Positions 58,271 through 64,000 of a stretch of DNA of 64,000 nt are shown here, one piece after another (position 1 is the first letter of the stretch; the number at the start of each line of letters is the position of its first letter). Source of the DNA: Conoideocrella luteorostrata. Its lineage: Eukaryota > Ascomycota > Sordariomycetes > Hypocreales > Clavicipitaceae. The stretch lies in contig JASWJB010000123.1 of NCBI GenBank assembly GCA_032433595.1, forward strand, positions 48,580-112,579, given 5' to 3'. The position numbers and the translations under genes were made by a program. Under the pieces are notes generated by a model. It was not told the DNA's origin. It made no database searches and worked only from the letters and a program-made list of their open reading frames with translations.

Positions 58271-61200
58271 ATGAGCTTATTAGCACAAAGTGAACCAGCT
58301 CAAGACCCAGCAAGTCAAGCGTGCACCGACGATGAACAAGCAGACCTGAAATGTGGCGAGGAGTCGACCGATGATGATTATTCCGACAGCGACGAGGCAG
58401 AAGAAGACTATGGCGTTCGACAGCCCAAAGCGTCAGTCAAGGACATCCTTGAAGCGACCCTCCAGGACATTCAGGATGGGACAAAGGATTTAACTCGCCC
58501 CGGACAATTCGTCGACCTCGCTGCAAATACGGGAGACCCCCGGCAGCCGACAGCATTACACATAATGGCCGCCATGGACAAAAAGAAACTACCCAAGTTC
58601 GACAGCAAGATGGAACGACTGATTAGGTTTCTGACTGAGCATCCGGAAGACCTCTCAAAAATTCAGGACAAGTCGGGCAATACGCCTCTGCTCTTAGCCA
58701 TCGACACAAGAAAAGAGAAAATGGTGCAGTGGATGTGCAGCGCTCATCCGAGCATCAGCACGATTCTCTCTATTGCCAACAATGACAAGATGAACTGTCT
58801 CCACGTCGGCGTCGAAAGGAAGGTCAAATTCTTGGAGCTCCTTGTGAACAGAGCAGACCCCGCCACATTGGCATCCAAAGATGCTGATGGCAATACACCT
58901 CTTCATCTAGCTGTCGAATACAAAAGGTGCAGAGAAGGCCAGCTGTCTTTAGTCGAACTGATTGTCGCTAAGAGCGACAGTGTAGCGTTGAATGGCTCAC
59001 TGGGCGGTGACTTCAACGATGCTGGCTTGTCGCCATATTTGCACCACAAAGACAGCGTCAGGAAGGCCGAGAACAAGGAAAGAGATAAGAATAAAAAAAT
59101 GGCTAAAGATACGAAGGACCGTGAGAAGGATCGCGAAAAGGGTAGCAGCAGAAATCACCAAGATACCGGCAATGTGGATGGCATACATGTGAGCGAAACA
59201 CCGGGACAAAGACAAGGTCAACCACTGCCACCTGGACACTCCGGCACTTCAGGGGTCCCAACTCCTGATGTAGGAAGGGGACACGATAAGAGATTGGTTC
59301 TGCAGAAGCCATCTCAAGCCAAATATGGCAGAGGATTACAACCGGTGTCTGCGGGTGCCAACTCTCCCGTTGTATCCAGAATACCACCATTTTTGGACGT
59401 GGACGATGGGAAAAAGATACCCCGCCCAATGGATTCGACAACGAAGGGAAATTCTGACACGAAATCCATCGCTGATAGTACTCAAAAGTCCAAAGTGGAT
59501 AAGTCTACCGTAAAGGGAGTGGACCACTTCCTGAAATTACATTACCTGCGGTCTCGAAGCTACAACGCCGTTATGGAGATCCTATACGGACGAAATACAA
59601 CGTCAGGTGAGTATACCTAATCAGTTGACCTCAGTCAGATCCGATGATTGGCAAAGGGGAGACTCTTGGAGACCGGCCGCAGAGAACTAACCTTCGTTGT
59701 AGATTTGGAGCTCTACTTTGATTTATCCGGTCATGGTGACCTGACTCAAAGGGGACTGGAGAATTTGCTATCAAAATTGAAGTTTGAAGACATTCTCCAA
59801 TATGTGGCCATACCTCAAATTAGCGTCGAACTCAATACTCCAAATACCGCAAACATGAGAAAATCTCGTACAGGGGCTTCCCGTACTTCGAAATCAGACG
59901 GAGCCGGCCGACGGGACCTCTGCTACATCTTTGATCGTTTACGGAAGAAAGGAGTCAAAACTGTTCTGAAGGTTATCATTGACGATCTAGCCTTGCCTGC
60001 ACATAGCGATGAAGCCATAGAAGAATGTTTGAACCTGTTGGGAGTTATAATATGGGACTGGAAGAAGACTGACCTTTGCTCAGAAGTGATATTTAAGGTT
60101 GCCCCTAGGGTGCGTGAGGCACACCTATATTGGAGTGGTAATAATGCGGTGCTACGAGGCTGGAGCGAAGAGGGTGGCTTGAAACGATTGTCTCACCTGA
60201 GAATAGTGCATCTCCACGTCCAACAGGTATGTCTTGCTTGTCTACTCTACCACAGGCTAGTGTTCTAGAAAAGTCATCGCGTGCAGCTAACAAACCAAAA
60301 AAAAAAAACTGTCGCCATAGGGTCTAGAGTCAACTGAACGTACACAACAAAACGTTGACCAATTTTATGAGCGCATGAAAGAGCAGTGCCCACAGGTTAC
60401 GATTTTCAGGGAAGGACCAATTATTCAGCGATCGCTAACAGATGCCGTCGCCGTCCGCGCTGAACGGGAGCATTCAACCAAGCATGAATGGATCCAGTGT
60501 ATGAAGGAGTTTCGCAAGCTGCTTTTTGACGCCGAAAGGTATCATGATAGCCAGAAGATTGAGGACAGCATCGAAGAGCCTATCAGAATCGCCATTATTG
60601 ACGATGGTGTGGATGTGAAAGATCTCGAGTACACGTTTATTGGCGGACGGACTTTCTGCACTCGTGATGAGGAACATAATCTCAACAACCCATATTATGT
60701 GTCTAGTACAGGTCATGGAACTATCATGGCGAAGCAAGTTCATCTTTTGTGTCCTCGCGCACAGTTTTATGTATTGAGGTTGGAAGACCATCATTTGGAT
60801 GAGGCTGGCCGTCAAATCACTGCGAAAAGCGCAACCCAGGTACGTCAACAATTCCCGTCCCACCCCCATCTTTTCCTCCCAAAATATAAAGGTCTAACGC
60901 GCCAAGCATAGGCCATCTTGGCGGCTGTGAGAAAAGGTGTCCACATCATTTCCATGTCCTGGACAATCGATCCGCCAGAGGATGAGGAGGAAAGGCGCTC
61001 CCTCGAGGCTGCTATCGTGAAAGCAGCCAATGAGAATATCCTCATGTTTTGCTCGGCCAGCGATAAGGGGGCTAAGCAGAATACAACCTACCCGGCTAAA
61101 GCAACAAGCAGGATCTTCACCATAGGTGCCGCCACCGCATCCGGAGCCGCGGATGAGTGGGTTGGCAATCTTAGCAATATCAACTTTACATTTCCAGGCA

Positions 61201-61568
61201 GCAAGGTCGAGCTGGACGATGCTCCCGACAGCACTGGAGCCACACCCAAGGAGGTCACTGGCTCCTCCGTAGCAACAGCCCTGGCTGCCGGTTTGGCAGC
61301 GTTGATTCTCTACTGCGCCCAAGTCAGGGTGCTTCTGGCCAGCGATCAGGCGAAGTTGAAGGCTAGGCGAGACTTCCAAGCTCTCAAAAAGCATGAGAAC
61401 ATGATGAGAGCATTTAAAGATATTGGGACTACAGAGCCGAGCAATCACAAGTTCATTGAGGTATGGGAGGTGTTTGGGAAGATGGTGCAAGATAAGGAAC
61501 GGTACGACCAGGAGAAATGGATCGAGTTGATTGCCGAAGTGGGAACTACACTATGTAGAAAGTTCTGA
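58271..61568 (+). CDS. Ankyrin-repeat protein with C-terminal subtilisin-like (S8) protease domain
   Basis: Four exons (58271-59606, 59703-60226, 60321-60839, 60912-61568) join in phase to 1011 residues. Residues 1-60 are acidic; about 95-235 hold ankyrin repeats (DKSGNTPLLLAI, DADGNTPLHLAVEY); about 250-430 are a charged disordered linker; about 446-620 are an unnamed alpha/beta region (LELYFDLSGHGDL). About 705-930 are the S8 domain, with Asp in IAIIDDGVD (about 714), His in GHGTIMAK (about 752) and Ser in TGSSVATALAAG (about 912). The oxyanion Asn position reads CSASDKG. There is no signal peptide or propeptide, so it is an intracellular enzyme. S8 domains serve as effectors in fungal and bacterial NLR-type immune proteins. 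Activation by an ankyrin-bound ligand is inference. Confidence 0.85.
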
Positions 61569-62079
61569 GAGATAGACCATCTTTGGCTGTTTGCTCTGGA
61601 CTCCGCGTCTTATTTCCTTATGTTTCAATAGTAAAGGGGAGACCTTAGTTTTTGAATTGTACGGACGAGCTAGAGCCCAAGTTATAGCTAATATACACGA
61701 CTTTACCAGATTATTTAAGTCCTAGTTTGTACGAGAGCAAGATCTTTATCCTACCTTTATACTAATTTTGTTCTAAATATTTTTATCAACGCATATAAGC
61801 CCAAGAATAATAATACCGGAAACATAATATAGTAACAGCCTTAAAACCGCCCCCTAACACAAGTGATCATTGAACATTAACTTTAAATACGAAGTCACGA
61901 CTGTTCAAATTATATTTGGACTATTAGACGGAATTTATAAATTTAGTTGCCGTATAGAGGGAGGTGCAGAGTCACTAGACGATATGTACCGGCGGGCTGT
62001 AGACAGAGCTGGCGTCGGGTACGGAGTGACAGCGTTTGTTGTCGGGGATCGTTGTTAATTGATTGATAACGGTATTGGG
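61569..62079. other. AT-rich intergenic
   Basis: Markedly AT-rich (especially 61670-61860), resembling decayed repetitive DNA. No coding motif is recognised. Confidence 0.5.
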
Positions 62080-63086
62080 TTAATCCCATCGAGGCTCTAA
62101 CCGTCCTCGTTTACCAGACGGAACTTGGTACGTCAAGTTACATTCTGTCAACTTGATAGCTGGCCCTAAGATCCTGATCTCCGCATCGACACCCCATTCA
62201 TAGCCGGGCATCATTTGATAGTGCTCATCTTGCAGAAACAGCTCTCCGCGACAGCTTCTAGCCGCAGCATATGCTTTCATTATAAGACCTGCCATATCAT
62301 CACTGTGCCGTGCTGTGAACCCTTTATTGCGCTCCCGCAACTCCTGCTGCTGAGCCTGGGTGTATTGACCTAGCTTGTAACTCTACAAGTTGTATTGTGT
62401 CAGAGACGTGTCGATATCGAATGTGACGTCTTCTTCGGCTCGACGTAGCAGGCCGACCACCACGGCAATAGCGCCAATAAGACCTGTCTAGTAGTCCGAA
62501 GTCGCTAGATTCAACATATTAGTTTCCAAAGCATAGCGTGATTGCTGATCAGATCCGAAACCTACGCAGTGGAGGATTCACAGGCTAGTTCAACCCCAAA
62601 AACTGTCCCAGCAGCCAAGATATGCCCACAAGACAGTGGCTCATGGGTTGCCATCCTGAACGCCGTGATAAAGGGCCCTTGAATCCGTAGCAGTTCTCAC
62701 CGAGATATATCAAGGATGGATTGATTTCTCGCAAGGACGAGGAGTCAAACCCAAGTCTGGCCAAGACCCCAGGGCGGTATTCGTCAATAAGAACATTTAC
62801 AGACGCAATCAGCTATTTGAATTCTTCTTTGTCATCGGCGTGCTTTTAATTAAGACGGCAGTCCCTCTTGCGTGTTCATGTCTATCCACGTGGCAGGGAC
62901 ATCAGGTAAGTGATCGAAGCCAACTTTGAGCACGTCAGCTCCTAGAAGAGCCAGTATCTTTGAGATGACTGGTCCGGTGATGACACGGAAGAAATCAGTG
63001 ATCCGGATGCCTTGTAGGGGACGGCTGCTGTCGCTATATGGCGGCCATCCTTGGTGCCTTGTCTCGTCTTGGTTCGTGTGGAGCAT
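62080..63086 (-). pseudogene. Family III CoA-transferase (CaiB/BaiF) pseudogene
   Basis: Enzymes of this family move CoA between carboxylic acids or racemise acyl-CoAs. The N-terminal piece (63086-62850) starts PLQGIRITDFFRVITGPVISK and holds LGADVLKV and TWIDMNT. After stops and a frame change, SVNVLIDEYRPGVLARLGF and LIYLGENCYGFKGP are readable at about 62640-62820, then CLVGISWLLGQFLG in another frame. The C-terminal piece (62340-62080) holds FTARHSDDMAGLIMKAYAAA and EIRILGPAIKL. Multiple stops and shifts make it non-functional. It follows the family order end to end, so it is a decayed full gene, not a fragment. No restoration is offered. Confidence 0.8.
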
Positions 63087-63591
63087 GGAAAAGGAGAGAC
63101 TTAATAGATTAAATTAGGGGCCATATTTAACTTCAGTTTAATTGCACGCTCTATTTTATTTTGTTGTTTATAGTTAAATTTGCATAATCCTTGTTTGCGC
63201 GTATCTAATATTAGGTATTTGTGTGTTGGTAATGGGATGTGAAATGCTATGTGGCATGATTTTTGTTGATCTTACATTTGCTGCGTATATCAATTCCATA
63301 GAATTTACGGCTGTACAATAAGTAGAGACCAGGCTTCGTTTCTATTCAAAACTGGCGCGGCTTCTAGCACCGCCATGCCTATAAAAAGCTTCAAATTTTA
63401 TTAGGCATACAAAGGCAAGGTTGTAGCAGCCAATCGCGTGCCTTGGCCAGCGTCTTAGCTCCGAATTTTCAACAACAAAATCCCTAACAAAACTTCCCAC
63501 TAAACCAGCCCCCAACTCTACCACACCACGCTATGCTAACGCTCAGCTCAGAATGTCTTTCTTTCTCCCTATCTCTTCTCTCGAGTCTGCC
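63087..63591. other. AT-rich intergenic
   Basis: AT-rich stretch (63100-63330) without coding signal; possibly decayed repeat DNA. Confidence 0.45.
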
Positions 63592-63863
63592 CTAGAAATA
63601 GTCTGCAGTATCCCCGACCCTATTCCGATGCCCCGTCGTCCCGTTTTGCCTATACACATTTGTCAGTGGAGGTGCCGTTAACTTTGGCTCTGCCTTTCTA
63701 GGCGTAAGGTCCTTATGCTCGTATATCTGCCCGAAGATGTCAACAGCGATGGCAAAAACTTGAAGTGCTTGGAATAATTTTGGTGGAAGGAGTGGTTGGA
63801 GGCCTTCATGAAGAAGCCTGTGAATTGACTTTCCTTTGTACTCGGCTAGCGCTAGAAGTGTTG
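63592..63863 (-). other. Coding-like fragment without start
   Basis: A minus-strand open frame reading PTLLALAEYKGKSIHRLLHEG, LFQALQVFAIAVDIFGQIYEHKD and ending DTADYF. It has good helical character but no ATG; its 5' side runs into dispersed repeat copy B. I do not recognise a family. Probably a truncated gene remnant, like the HET relic at copy A. Confidence 0.35.
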
Positions 63864-64000
63864 GAATATCGCCGCCAAGCACACAATAAGAGCACGGATA
63901 TCGTCACGTGGTCACCTTTCGGCCACCCTATTTATACGGGTATCGTAGGCATCATAGCTTGACTTGTTTTCCCTTCTTAGATAACCTACTTGACTTATTG
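63861..64000 (+). repeat. Dispersed repeat, copy B (runs to window end)
   Basis: Same orientation as copy A at 46726 and alignable by eye over about 135 bases; shares gtcacgtggtcaccttt, tttatacgg, cttgacttgtttt and ttagata. It may continue beyond the window. Confidence 0.65.

Noticed and set aside
1..64000. CRISPR arrays, bacterial operons, ribosome binding sites
   Set aside because: Spliced genes and gene content show a fungal nuclear genome; no regularly spaced direct repeats were seen.

Overview
The window reads as a filamentous ascomycete chromosome segment (Pezizomycotina, probably Sordariomycetes/Hypocreales). Most genes carry short GT-AG introns with CTAAC/CTGAC-like branch points. 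The proteome is fungal (class I hydrophobin, HET domain, fungal NLR, NRPS-like reductase), and a TACGGAGTA motif of the kind common between genes in these fungi recurs many times. Exon joins below were made by reading splice sites and checking phase by hand. No alignment or search was run, so family names rest on recognised motifs.

Region 1 (1-29 kb) is mostly conserved housekeeping: Pus4-type tRNA pseudouridine synthase (5' end outside the window), a Sec2-type Rab GEF, a low-complexity Arg/Ser/Pro protein, exosome subunit Csl4, a Yor1/MRP-like ABC transporter, a Csi2-like membrane protein, a TMEM50/Vps68-like protein, a small unknown protein, Get4 and a class I hydrophobin. Long gene-free stretches separate them.

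Region 2 (32.5-44.4 kb) looks like a secondary-metabolite cluster: cytochrome P450, peroxisomal-type alpha/beta hydrolase, DUF302-like protein, membrane fatty-acid desaturase and a 1091-residue adenylation-thiolation-reductase (A-T-R) enzyme. A plausible joint product is a modified unsaturated fatty acid released by reduction; this is inference. A tRNA-Met with initiator hallmarks follows.

Region 3 (45-64 kb) is accessory and partly decayed. It holds a frameshifted HET-domain pseudogene, a protein-kinase-like gene interrupted by one in-frame stop, a wrecked family III CoA-transferase and a dispersed repeat of about 140 bp. Among these sit three apparently intact genes: a divergently transcribed 1804-residue NLR-like protein (SesB-like hydrolase, NACHT-like domain without a canonical Walker A, ankyrin repeats, ZZ zinc finger), an unrecognised 312-residue protein, and a 1011-residue ankyrin-subtilisin (S8) protein. 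Hydrolase-NLR and caged-protease architectures are those of fungal allorecognition and defence proteins, so this trio is the best candidate for an undescribed system. A perfect 21-bp inverted repeat lies between the second and third gene.
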